Shown here: positions 1-5,137 of the stretch, in pieces
Position numbering within the stretch: the stretch's first letter is position 1
Layout: every line of letters begins with the position of its first letter
Assembly (NCBI GenBank): GCA_012271025.1
Contig: JAAXHF010000219.1
Location: 7,475-12,611, forward strand
Origin: Deltaproteobacteria bacterium
Lineage (GTDB): Bacteria > Desulfobacterota_B > Binatia > Bin18
Reading direction: 5' to 3'
Length of the DNA stretch: 5,137 nucleotides
The notes under the pieces: model-generated
Told to the model about the DNA's origin: nothing
The model's input: only the letters and a program-made list of their open reading frames with translations
Database searches by the model: none
Position numbers and translations under genes: made by a program

Positions 1-25
1 GGGCGGGTTTCAAACCCGCCCCTAC
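1..25. repeat. GC-rich palindromic repeat unit at window edge
   Basis: Bases 1-10 (GGGCGGGTTT) and 12-21 (AAACCCGCCC) are a perfect inverted repeat around one central base, followed by CTAC. Read on the minus strand it is GTAG plus the palindrome. The element may continue to the left of the window. It lies 51 bp beyond the stop of the leftward GST gene, so its RNA could fold into a hairpin and help end that transcript, but no T-tract is visible. I recall similar GTAGGGGCGGG palindromes as dispersed repeats in metagenome-derived genomes. Only one copy is present here, so the dispersed nature is not shown. Confidence 0.6.
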
Positions 26-75
26 TGACCGCCGCGCAAAAGATGGGCGGTGACGACCAGCTGAGCAAGCAGCAC

Positions 76-912
76 TCAGCGTCCGCTTTGTCTGTGCCTG
101 GCAATATCGCGTTCCAGCTTGTCCACATACGGGGCGACATCCGGCTCAAACGCCGGGTGCTGGCACAGCCTGGCATAGTGGGCAAATGCGCGCGGAAATT
201 GAGCCGGAATATCGTCGTGAAAGACACATTCCAAGCCCTGTTCGGCCAGGCGAGTCGCCTGGACCTTCTCGTTTGAGAACAGCGTCAGTTCGGCGACAAA
301 GCAGATATCGGCCAGCGTGATGGCATCGCCGACCAGGAACTGCCGGTCTGGCGCCAGGCCCCGCTCAATCCCGGCCAGATAGACCCCAAAGGCGTCTCGC
401 ATTCTGGCCTGGAGGTCGGCCGGCAGCGAACCCTTGGCCAGGGCCAGGAGATACAGCTGCATATCCCGGGCAAAGACCAGGCTGGTGTCGAGAAAGCTGT
501 CGATACGTGCCGCAGCATAGGCGTCCGTGCCGTACACGGGATAGCGGTCCTGGCCCAGGCGGGCCACGGCTCGCATGATGCTGTTGGATTCAAAGATGCC
601 GACCCTGCCGTCCGGGCTGAAGGCGGCCGGCACGGTGCCGAACGGATGGGCGTCCAGAAACGCCTCGGTCTTGTATAAGCGGCCCGAAAAGCCGGTTCGC
701 CCCTGCCGTTCGGTCGTCTGTGGCGCCTCGCGTTCCTCATCGGTCAGCGGCCGGGCCTCAAAGTCCCACAACCACTCCGACAACTCGCGCGGTTTGGCGC
801 CTCTGAGGTCGAGCCGGACACCGCACAGCCGCGCGGCAATGGTGGCTTTCCAAATGCGAGGGTTGGGCAGATACGAAAAGATGCGCAGATCAAACTCCGG
901 CGTCCCGGACAT
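76..912 (-). CDS. Glutathione S-transferase family protein (EF1B-gamma-like), with enlarged N-terminal domain
   Basis: A 278-residue cytosolic protein with a thioredoxin-like GST N-domain and an all-helical C-domain. Residues 9-20 (LRIFSYLPNPRI) form the first strand and helix start. Residues 89-96 (HPFGTVPA) carry the cis-proline loop (V94-P95), and residues 107-112 (FESNSI) give the E108-S109 pair that binds the gamma-glutamyl part of glutathione in the family. In the C-domain, FLVGDAITLADI (192-203) is the usual GST folding motif with T199 and D202. The family conjugates glutathione to electrophiles or acts as a peroxidase; the substrate here is unknown. Roughly 35-40 extra residues (about 40-82, acidic and Arg-rich) sit between the second strand and the cis-proline loop, making the N-domain about 120 rather than 80 residues. 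The ATG at 912 lies 14 nt after the best AAAGG; a GTG at 918, two codons upstream, is better spaced (8 nt) and could be the true start. An open frame continues upstream to 1041 but shows no family similarity. The PPOX gene 209 bp upstream points the same way. Confidence 0.85.
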   Translation of the reverse strand: MSGTPEFDLRIFSYLPNPRIWKATIAARLCGVRLDLRGAKPRELSEWLWDFEARPLTDEEREAPQTTERQGRTGFSGRLYKTEAFLDAHPFGTVPAAFSPDGRVGIFESNSIMRAVARLGQDRYPVYGTDAYAAARIDSFLDTSLVFARDMQLYLLALAKGSLPADLQARMRDAFGVYLAGIERGLAPDRQFLVGDAITLADICFVAELTLFSNEKVQATRLAEQGLECVFHDDIPAQFPRAFAHYARLCQHPAFEPDVAPYVDKLERDIARHRQSGR

Positions 913-923
913 GGCCACAAGAA

Positions 924-943
924 CCGCCTTTCGTGAAAGGGGG
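924..943 (-). promoter_or_regulatory. Hairpin covering the GST gene's ribosome binding site
   Basis: The bases CCTTTCGTGAAAGG (927-940) form a perfect 6-bp inverted repeat with a 2-base centre; two more C-G pairs are possible at 924-925 with 942-943, after one G/G mismatch. On the minus-strand mRNA the right arm, GAAAGG, is the only Shine-Dalgarno-like sequence ahead of the GST start at 912 (or 918). Folding would therefore hide the ribosome binding site. The structure is visible in the sequence; a regulatory role is inference, and a short stem with a tiny loop may be weak in the cell. Confidence 0.35.
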
Positions 944-1121
944 GACGATCCCTGCTCGGGAGTCAGCCTCACCCACCTTTCGGGTACTGGGGGCAAACCT
1001 ACACAGCCTGCCGCCGGGCGTCCAGCGCGGCACGCTGCCATACCCCTGCCTGAGCAAGGTCGTGCCGTCTAAAAAATTGTCGTATGGAAACCTTGCCTGC
1101 CGACCGCGCGGGTCCGTGCCG

Positions 1122-1565
1122 CTACGTCGGCTGTGGATACCGACCGGTCACGTCTTTATAGCCGTGCAGGTGGGTTGGCGTGACGTGGACGGTCAACACG
1201 CCTGCCCCGCTGTTGATTTGCCCGTAGGTCTCGGCTAACGCCTGTCCCATATAGCGCCCGCCAATCCGTGTCGCCCAGTAGCGCCCCTGGTCCGCATCAT
1301 CGGACATGACGGCTGTGCCGGCGAGTTCGACATACGCGAACGGTGTCACCTCATCATCGACACACACGCTGACCCGGGGCTCGTGACGGATATTGCGGGC
1401 CTTGATCGAGTCAGGCCCAGTCATAAAGACCAGGGTCTCGCCCTCAAGATCGTACCAGACTGGTACGACCAGGGGCCGGCCATCTTTCCGCACGGTGGCG
1501 AGCTTGCCGGTTCGCACCGGATTGCGTAAGAAACTCCAGCATTCTTCAGGGGTCATGCGTTCCAT
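1122..1565 (-). CDS. PPOX-class split-barrel FMN/F420-dependent oxidoreductase
   Basis: A 147-residue soluble protein of the pyridoxamine 5'-phosphate oxidase-like split beta-barrel superfamily, at the usual length for the small PPOX-class probable F420-dependent enzymes. After a short N-terminal helix (1-15), the strands TGKLATVRKDGRP (19-31) and VVPVWYDLEGETLVF (33-47) form the typical first sheet. TGPDSIKARNIRHEPRVSV (49-67) is the family cofactor-phosphate-binding segment, with K55, R57 and R64 as likely contacts. VELAGTAVM (79-87) is the next strand, and GVLTVHVTPTHLHGYK (122-137) the C-terminal strand. Such proteins reduce or oxidise small molecules using FMN or F420; cofactor and substrate cannot be read from the sequence. 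The start at 1565 is set by GGAGGAG 5 nt upstream; an in-frame extension to 1763 is dissimilar to the family and runs through the divergent promoter region. It precedes the GST gene on the same strand, with a 209-bp gap and no obvious terminator, so co-transcription is possible. Confidence 0.88.
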   Translation of the reverse strand: MERMTPEECWSFLRNPVRTGKLATVRKDGRPLVVPVWYDLEGETLVFMTGPDSIKARNIRHEPRVSVCVDDEVTPFAYVELAGTAVMSDDADQGRYWATRIGGRYMGQALAETYGQINSGAGVLTVHVTPTHLHGYKDVTGRYPQPT

Positions 1566-1570
1566 GCCTG

Positions 1571-1577
1571 CTCCTCC
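1571..1577 (-). promoter_or_regulatory. Ribosome binding site of the PPOX gene
   Basis: On the minus strand GGAGGAG stands 5 nt before the ATG at 1565. It decides this start over the 66-codon longer open frame. Confidence 0.8.
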
Positions 1578-1747
1578 CTCTGACCTGATGGGCTGGGTTC
1601 CGCATCGAGCGCCAGCCGTCTGCGAGTCTGTCACAGCCAAGGTTTTGTGCGCAAGCCCAGACCGAGAGCGCTGACGAGTCTGCCGACACCGGATCTCCTC
1701 CCGACTTCTTTTCCCTGCCACGAGGGTTTGGTATGCAGGGTATTCAG

Positions 1748-1754
1748 AAAGGAG
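1748..1754 (+). promoter_or_regulatory. Ribosome binding site of the alpha/beta hydrolase gene
   Basis: AAAGGAG ends 7 nt before the ATG at 1762, a near-optimal Shine-Dalgarno site that fixes the start. Confidence 0.85.
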
Positions 1755-1761
1755 TAACACC

Positions 1762-2853
1762 ATGTCAACAGCTGTATCTCACACGAACGATCTGCCTGTC
1801 TTGCCAGGTCGCCTGGGCAATCCTGACCAGGTCTTGAAGACCGACCCGCGCACCGACCCCCGCCTGGTTGCCGCCTGTGCGCCCTTTAAGCTCGACGTGG
1901 CTCTGCCGCCCGTGCCGGTCAGCGCGGACTCGCCCTTGTCGGAAAAGCTCGACTTCTGTGCGGCAAGCGAGGCCGGCATGACAACGACGTTCACTGCCCA
2001 GTTCGCGGATTTGCCGGCAATTCCGAATGTTGAGCGGCGGACCGAGGTCATCACCGGCGTGGACGGGAACGCCATCAATCTGTACATTCACATGCCCCAG
2101 AACATGTCCGGCCCGCTGCCGTGTGTGTATCATATGCACGGCGGCGGCATGGTTATCCTGACAGCCGACGATCCCGGGTATCGACGCTGGCGCGATGAAC
2201 TCGCGGCCTGCGGCATGATCGCCGTTGGTGTGGAATTCCGGAATGGCGCGGGCAAGCTTGGCAACCATCCGTTTCCGGCCGGTCTCAACGACTGCACGAG
2301 CGGACTGCAATGGGTGTTTGACAATAAAGCGAGCCTGGGGGTCTCCAAGATTATTGCGTCCGGTGAGTCTGGCGGCGGGAACCTGGCGCTGGCCACGTGT
2401 TTGCAGGCCAAGCAGGACGGACGCCTCGAACAGATTGCCGGCGTCTACGCCTTGTGCCCGTACATTTACGGCAGCTGGGCACAGCCGGGCAAAGAGCTGC
2501 GCTCGCTCTACGAGAACAACGACTACCTGATCAACCGCCACCAGATGGGGGTGCTGGCGAGCGTGTATGACCCTGAGGGCAAAAACGCGAAGAATCCGCT
2601 GTGCTGGCCGTACTGGGCCACAGGCGAAGACCTGCACGGGCTGCCCCCGCACGTCATCTCGGTCAACGAGTTAGACCCTCTGCGGGACGAGGGGCTCACA
2701 TACTACCAGATGCTCATGGCGGCGGGGGTGCCGGTATACAGCCGGACCGTCAACGGCACATGCCACGCCGCGGATGTCCTTTTCCGCAAAGCCATCCCCG
2801 ACGTATACGCGGCCACCATCCGCGATATCAAAGGCTTTGCGGATGCGCTGTAG
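1762..2853 (+). CDS. Alpha/beta hydrolase, hormone-sensitive-lipase (family IV) type esterase
   Basis: A 363-residue serine hydrolase with no signal peptide, so probably cytosolic. Residues 1-90 are a cap/N-terminal segment; the alpha/beta hydrolase fold runs from about 95 to 360. The oxyanion-hole motif HGGG is at 126-129, the nucleophile motif GESGG at 201-205 (S203), the acid is in DPLRDEG (D305), and the catalytic histidine is H335 in GTCHAAD. HPFPAGLNDC (169-178) matches the conserved family segment usually reading HPFPA. Together these form a complete Ser-Asp-His triad, so the enzyme is probably active on short-chain carboxylic esters or a related substrate such as an amide or lactone. 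Two details differ from textbook members: NGAGKLGN precedes HPFP where a shorter LAPE-type turn is common, and the catalytic His is followed by AAD rather than GF. The gene follows a strong ribosome binding site and is the first of four rightward genes; the dioxygenase gene starts 152 bp downstream with no clear terminator between. The physiological substrate is unknown. Confidence 0.93.
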   Translation: MSTAVSHTNDLPVLPGRLGNPDQVLKTDPRTDPRLVAACAPFKLDVALPPVPVSADSPLSEKLDFCAASEAGMTTTFTAQFADLPAIPNVERRTEVITGVDGNAINLYIHMPQNMSGPLPCVYHMHGGGMVILTADDPGYRRWRDELAACGMIAVGVEFRNGAGKLGNHPFPAGLNDCTSGLQWVFDNKASLGVSKIIASGESGGGNLALATCLQAKQDGRLEQIAGVYALCPYIYGSWAQPGKELRSLYENNDYLINRHQMGVLASVYDPEGKNAKNPLCWPYWATGEDLHGLPPHVISVNELDPLRDEGLTYYQMLMAAGVPVYSRTVNGTCHAADVLFRKAIPDVYAATIRDIKGFADAL

Positions 2854-2992
2854 GTCCGGCGCAGGGGGCGCAGTGTCATGGAACGGATTGCGTCGCCTGT
2901 TCCTGTGCTGGGGCCCTCTTCGCGGACAGGGAGGTCTGCACAACACACAACCCGCTCCGAGCTACGATCTGGCGGGCATGGCAACGCCACCG

Positions 2993-2999
2993 AAGGAGG
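2993..2999 (+). promoter_or_regulatory. Ribosome binding site deciding the GTG start of the dioxygenase gene
   Basis: AAGGAGG, a full match to the anti-Shine-Dalgarno core, ends 6 nt before GTG at 3006. This supports the GTG over the in-frame ATG at 3027, and over the long upstream in-frame extension that overlaps the hydrolase gene. Confidence 0.85.
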
Positions 3000-3005
3000 C
3001 GAACA

Positions 3006-3839
3006 GTGATCCGTGTCACCGAAGCAATGCGACAGGCGTTCTCGAACGATGGCGTGATCAAAGCCGAGGGGCTGTTGAGCCCCTCTGAGCTGGCAGAGTG
3101 TCGGCGTTGTTTTGACTTCAACCTGGCCAACCCAAGCCCAACGGCCTACGAGGTGTACGAAGGCACGAGCGATTCGCACTACAACGATCTCGGAACCGCC
3201 AAATCGCTCGCCGTCTACCGACCGATGCTGGAGAAACTGGGGTTCGCGGAGTTTCTCGCAGACCTCTGGGGGTCGGAGCATGTGTGGTATTTTGGCGAGG
3301 AGATCTTTGTCAAAGATGGCGGCAAAGCCGGCCGTACCCTGTGGCACCAGGACACGCCCTATTTCCCGGCCGAAGGGGCGCATCTGGCGAATATCTGGAT
3401 CAGTTTTGAGGCCCTGCCGGCTCGGAACGCCCTGGAAGTCGTCAAGGGCTCCCATATCGGCCCCATGTACGATGGGGCGGCGTTTATGGACGCCAAGGAC
3501 CCGACACGGCCCCTGTGGGGCGCCGAGCATTTCCCACGCTTGCCGGACATCGAAGCCGAGCGGGCCAGGGAGCCCGATTCGTGGGACGTGCTGTCTTGGG
3601 ATTTGGAACCTGGTGATGCCGTCGTGCTGCATTCAGGAGCCTTGCACGGCGGAGCGCCGGTCGATGCCGCCTGCCCGACCCGCCATACCGTCGTGCTGCG
3701 TTTCTTCGGTGACGATCTCCGCTATCGGCCCTTCCCGGACGCCAAACCCGATTACTTCATGGATCTGCGCGCCTTTGATGTCGGCTCGCTGAAAGCCGGC
3801 GCTTTGTACAGAAACGAGCATTTCTTGCAGCTGCGTTGA
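3006..3839 (+). CDS. Phytanoyl-CoA dioxygenase (PhyH) family Fe(II)/2-oxoglutarate-dependent oxygenase
   Basis: A 277-residue cytosolic protein, normal length for bacterial PhyH-family hydroxylases. The N-terminal stretch (residues 6-30) has the usual pattern of a helix, an SNDG turn and a helix beginning LSPSEL. The iron facial triad is visible: H114 and D116 in WHQDTPYF, and the distal H214 in SGALHGGAP. R226, 12 residues after H214, is the expected 2-oxoglutarate carboxylate-binding arginine (RHTVVLRFFGDD). SFEALPARNALEVVKGSH (133-150) is the typical strand pair followed by the G-S-H turn. The family couples oxidation of 2-oxoglutarate to hydroxylation of diverse substrates (phytanoyl-CoA, ectoine, aminophosphonates, natural products), so the substrate cannot be assigned. 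Start codon is GTG, chosen because AAGGAGG is 6 nt upstream; the same frame is open back to 2601 but that part is an out-of-frame shadow of the hydrolase. It lies between the hydrolase and the GFA-type gene on the same strand, 135 bp before the latter. Confidence 0.92.
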   Translation: MIRVTEAMRQAFSNDGVIKAEGLLSPSELAECRRCFDFNLANPSPTAYEVYEGTSDSHYNDLGTAKSLAVYRPMLEKLGFAEFLADLWGSEHVWYFGEEIFVKDGGKAGRTLWHQDTPYFPAEGAHLANIWISFEALPARNALEVVKGSHIGPMYDGAAFMDAKDPTRPLWGAEHFPRLPDIEAERAREPDSWDVLSWDLEPGDAVVLHSGALHGGAPVDAACPTRHTVVLRFFGDDLRYRPFPDAKPDYFMDLRAFDVGSLKAGALYRNEHFLQLR

Positions 3840-3974
3840 GACCGCTCGCAGGGAATGGCAACGGGACTGTCAACGGAACGAAGGGCTTGATTATGGACTT
3901 TGATCTGCTTTCGCTGACACTGCGGACGCGATCCTGGTGCTTTGCCGGACTAAGGCGAACCCACGAGAAAAACC

Positions 3975-4631
3975 ATGGCGACTATTACGTGCAAATGCAG
4001 TTCCGTTCGTATCGACTTCCCCGCAAACACAGAGCTTTTCCGACACGAATGTTGTTGCCATGATTGCATCTCGGCCCTGTGGTATGCGACTCAGCGCGGC
4101 GGCCCAGAATATCCGCACAATCTATGTGCGGACTGCTGCTGGCTGCCGAACGACTTTCGCATCATGACGGGCGAAGAGAAACTGGGCGCATTCATGAATT
4201 ATGAGTCGGCTGATACCACACGTTTCTATTGCAAAGCGTGCTGGACGGTGCTGTTCGGCGACCATCCGTTCTATGAGAAAAGGATTCTCGTGTCACAGGT
4301 AGCCGCGTACAAAGAATTCGAAGGCCTGACGAACGTTGTCCGGATGGAGCCCCAGGCCCGGCATTTCCTGAAGGACCTCAATGAAGAACAAATTGCGGCA
4401 TTACCGCCCTGGCTTGGCGACCCATCGCACGTGTACCGGGGCGCTGCGAAGAATTTGCTCGAACACTTTCCCACGATGAAAGCCGCGGGCGGCGAAGGCA
4501 TCGAAATGAACGCACAGATTCTGCTGGATAAAGTCGGCGGCGCTTTCGTGCCCACGGATGAAGCGCGGTTATCGACGGGCCCACCTTCTCTCAGGCGGCA
4601 AGCGGCCGTACAGGCGGGCGAAAACGATTAG
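3975..4631 (+). CDS. GFA/CENP-V-domain zinc protein with C-terminal extension
   Basis: A 218-residue protein whose first ~125 residues match the glutathione-dependent formaldehyde-activating (GFA, Mss4-like) fold. All seven zinc ligands of the family are present: C6 and C8 (CKC), C26, C28 and C31 (CCCHDC), and C86 and C89 (FYCKACWTVLFG). In the family C6/C8/C86/C89 form a four-cysteine site and C26/C28/C31 a three-cysteine catalytic-type site. Residue 27, usually His in CHCxxC, is Cys, and the Gly that commonly follows CxC is Ser. Three further cysteines lie in CADCC (51-55). Residues about 126-218 are an extension with a PPWLGDPSHVYRG segment and a polar, probably flexible end; I recognise no domain there. 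Most GFA-fold proteins are not proven formaldehyde enzymes, so the function is unassigned, though a thiol-adduct or glutathione link is plausible. The ATG at 3975 has only a weak GAGAAA site upstream. Base composition looks somewhat less GC-rich than the two preceding genes. Confidence 0.87.
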   Translation: MATITCKCSSVRIDFPANTELFRHECCCHDCISALWYATQRGGPEYPHNLCADCCWLPNDFRIMTGEEKLGAFMNYESADTTRFYCKACWTVLFGDHPFYEKRILVSQVAAYKEFEGLTNVVRMEPQARHFLKDLNEEQIAALPPWLGDPSHVYRGAAKNLLEHFPTMKAAGGEGIEMNAQILLDKVGGAFVPTDEARLSTGPPSLRRQAAVQAGEND

Positions 4632-4698
4632 TTCCGATTGATTCTCACCTTTGTCAAAATTCGTTTCGTGTTTCTTGATTTCACGGAACTCAGAACGG

Positions 4699-4724
4699 CG
4701 CCATGGCCCCTGCGCATGGCGTTT
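4699..4724 (+). terminator. Possible weak intrinsic terminator after the GFA-type gene
   Basis: CGCCATG (4699-4705) and CATGGCG (4715-4721) form a 7-bp GC-rich stem with a 9-base loop, followed by only three T residues. Two G-T wobble pairs could lengthen the stem. It lies 67 bp after the GFA-type stop codon. The short T-tract makes termination uncertain; the arm also contains nested palindromes (GGCGCC, CCATGG) that compete with this fold. Confidence 0.25.
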
Positions 4725-4831
4725 GAAGTGTGGGCCATCTCGGTCTGTGTCACCCTCATGAAAAACGACGGATCTCTCACAGGTCCAAAGAGTGAAGTTT
4801 GAAGCAGCGTAACAGAGAGAAAAAGAGGGGC

Positions 4832-4836
4832 AAGGA
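4832..4836 (+). promoter_or_regulatory. Ribosome binding site of the aminotransferase gene
   Basis: AAGGA ends 5 nt before the ATG at 4842; a second purine-rich stretch, AGAGGGG, lies just upstream at 4824-4830. Together they support this start. Confidence 0.7.
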
Positions 4837-4841
4837 ATTCG

Positions 4842-5137
4842 ATGTCATTAAGCCATGGTCGTCACTATCTTGCCATTCCGGGTCCTTCGGTGATTCCGGA
4901 CCGCGTCCTGCAGGCAATGCACCAGGCTGCACCGAATATCTATGAGGGCGCCCTCCACGAAATGGTGGAAGGCATGATTCCGGATTTGAACCGGGTGGCC
5001 AGGAGTTCCGGGGAAGTCGCCATCTACATCGCCAACGGGCACGGCACCTGGGAGGCGGCCCTGACTAACATCCTCTCGCGCGGGGATAGGGTGCTCGCCC
5101 TGGCTACGGGACGCTTCGTCGTATTCTGGGCCAGCAT
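4842..5137 (+). CDS. Class V PLP-dependent aminotransferase, alanine/serine-glyoxylate type (3' truncated by window end)
   Basis: The reading frame is open from ATG 4842 to the window end, giving 98 full codons of a protein that is normally near 380-400 residues. The N-terminus HYLAIPGPSVIPDRVLQAM (8-26) is the hallmark opening of the alanine-glyoxylate/serine-pyruvate aminotransferase family, where PGP-P-V lines the active site entrance. IYIANGHGTWEAALTN (61-76) is the family's PLP-phosphate loop (G66-H67-G68-T69), followed by LSRGDRVLALATGRF (78-92). The family moves an amino group between alanine, serine or similar donors and glyoxylate or another keto acid, with PLP bound as a Schiff base to a lysine that lies beyond the window. 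The exact donor and acceptor cannot be told from this part. The gene is 210 bp downstream of the GFA-type gene, a gap large enough for its own promoter, though no strong one is seen. Confidence 0.9.
   Translation, partial: MSLSHGRHYLAIPGPSVIPDRVLQAMHQAAPNIYEGALHEMVEGMIPDLNRVARSSGEVAIYIANGHGTWEAALTNILSRGDRVLALATGRFVVFWAS

Larger units (their letters stand above)
1566..1761. promoter_or_regulatory. Divergent intergenic region with promoters for both directions (location not resolved)
   Basis: These 196 bp separate the leftward PPOX gene from the rightward hydrolase gene, so they should hold at least one promoter for each. I could not find a convincing -35/-10 pair on either strand. Two minor structures are visible: CCCTGC (1713-1718) with GCAGGG (1735-1740) as a 6-bp inverted repeat just upstream of the hydrolase ribosome binding site, and the 8-bp direct repeat CGAGTCTG at 1623-1630 and 1675-1682. 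Either could be an operator, but both are short enough to occur by chance. Confidence 0.4.

Noticed and set aside
28..51. ACCGCC/GGCGGT inverted repeat after the GST stop, as a terminator
   Set aside because: A 6-bp stem with a 12-base loop and no following T-tract on the minus strand.
575..1072. Plus-strand open frame of 165 codons opposite the GST gene
   Set aside because: A shadow frame with no family similarity; the opposite strand carries clear GST motifs.
1069..1077. Minus-strand AATTTTTT run after the PPOX gene as a terminator
   Set aside because: No GC-rich stem directly precedes the T run.
1765..2652. Long minus-strand open frame (295 codons) opposite the hydrolase gene
   Set aside because: It is antisense to a gene with a complete catalytic triad, shows no recognisable domain, and such shadows are common in GC-rich codon usage.
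2703..3632. Long minus-strand open frame (309 codons) opposite the dioxygenase gene
   Set aside because: It is antisense to a clear PhyH gene, has low-complexity Arg/Pro-rich composition, spans an intergenic gap and lacks a convincing ribosome binding site.
3836..4063. Small plus-strand frame between the dioxygenase and GFA-type genes (also from ATG 3893)
   Set aside because: It runs out of frame into the GFA coding region, has no recognisable motif, and its GAAGGG site is weak. A leader peptide cannot be excluded but is unsupported.
4630..4690. AGTTCCG/CGGAACT inverted repeat after the GFA-type gene
   Set aside because: The 7-bp arms are 47 bases apart with no T-tract; probably chance.
4653..4760. 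Candidate sigma-70 promoters (TTGTCA or TTGAAG as -35) ahead of the aminotransferase gene
   Set aside because: No acceptable -10 hexamer at 16-18 bp from either; the best has 3 of 6 matches.

Overview
The window is a GC-rich piece of bacterial chromosome carrying ordinary accessory-metabolism genes. I see no tRNA, rRNA, CRISPR array, transposase or phage gene. Shine-Dalgarno sites (AGGAG, AAGGAGG, GGAGGAG) and short intergenic gaps indicate a bacterium. The mix of a PhyH-type dioxygenase, a GFA/CENP-V zinc protein, an F420/FMN split-barrel protein, an elongation-factor-1-gamma-like GST and a class V aminotransferase, next to a palindromic GTAGGGGCGGGTTT-type repeat, resembles uncultured lineages known from metagenomes (Tectomicrobia/Entotheonella-like, Poribacteria-like or deltaproteobacterial). 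That placement is an impression, not a result.

Layout. The left third is read leftwards: a PPOX/split-barrel flavin or F420 protein (1122-1565), then a glutathione S-transferase-like protein (76-912), then a perfect 10-bp-arm palindrome at the window edge (1-21). A 196-bp divergent region (1566-1761) separates these from four genes read rightwards: an HSL-family alpha/beta hydrolase (1762-2853), a PhyH-family Fe(II)/2-oxoglutarate dioxygenase with a GTG start (3006-3839), a GFA-fold zinc protein with a long C-terminal tail (3975-4631), and the first 98 codons of a class V (alanine/serine-glyoxylate type) PLP aminotransferase that leaves the window (4842-5137).

How the genes could work together. 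The rightward genes are spaced by 152, 135 and 210 bp, so they may share transcription but are not tightly coupled. Hydrolase, oxygenase, glutathione/formaldehyde-type zinc protein and glyoxylate-type aminotransferase could be steps in breaking down a small ester or amide-like compound through an oxidised one- or two-carbon fragment. This is inference from family membership only. No gene here has a substrate that can be read from sequence. I find no clear evidence for a novel system; the points most worth a second look are the atypical GST insertion, the tailed GFA protein, the hairpin over the GST ribosome binding site, and whether the four-gene order is conserved.
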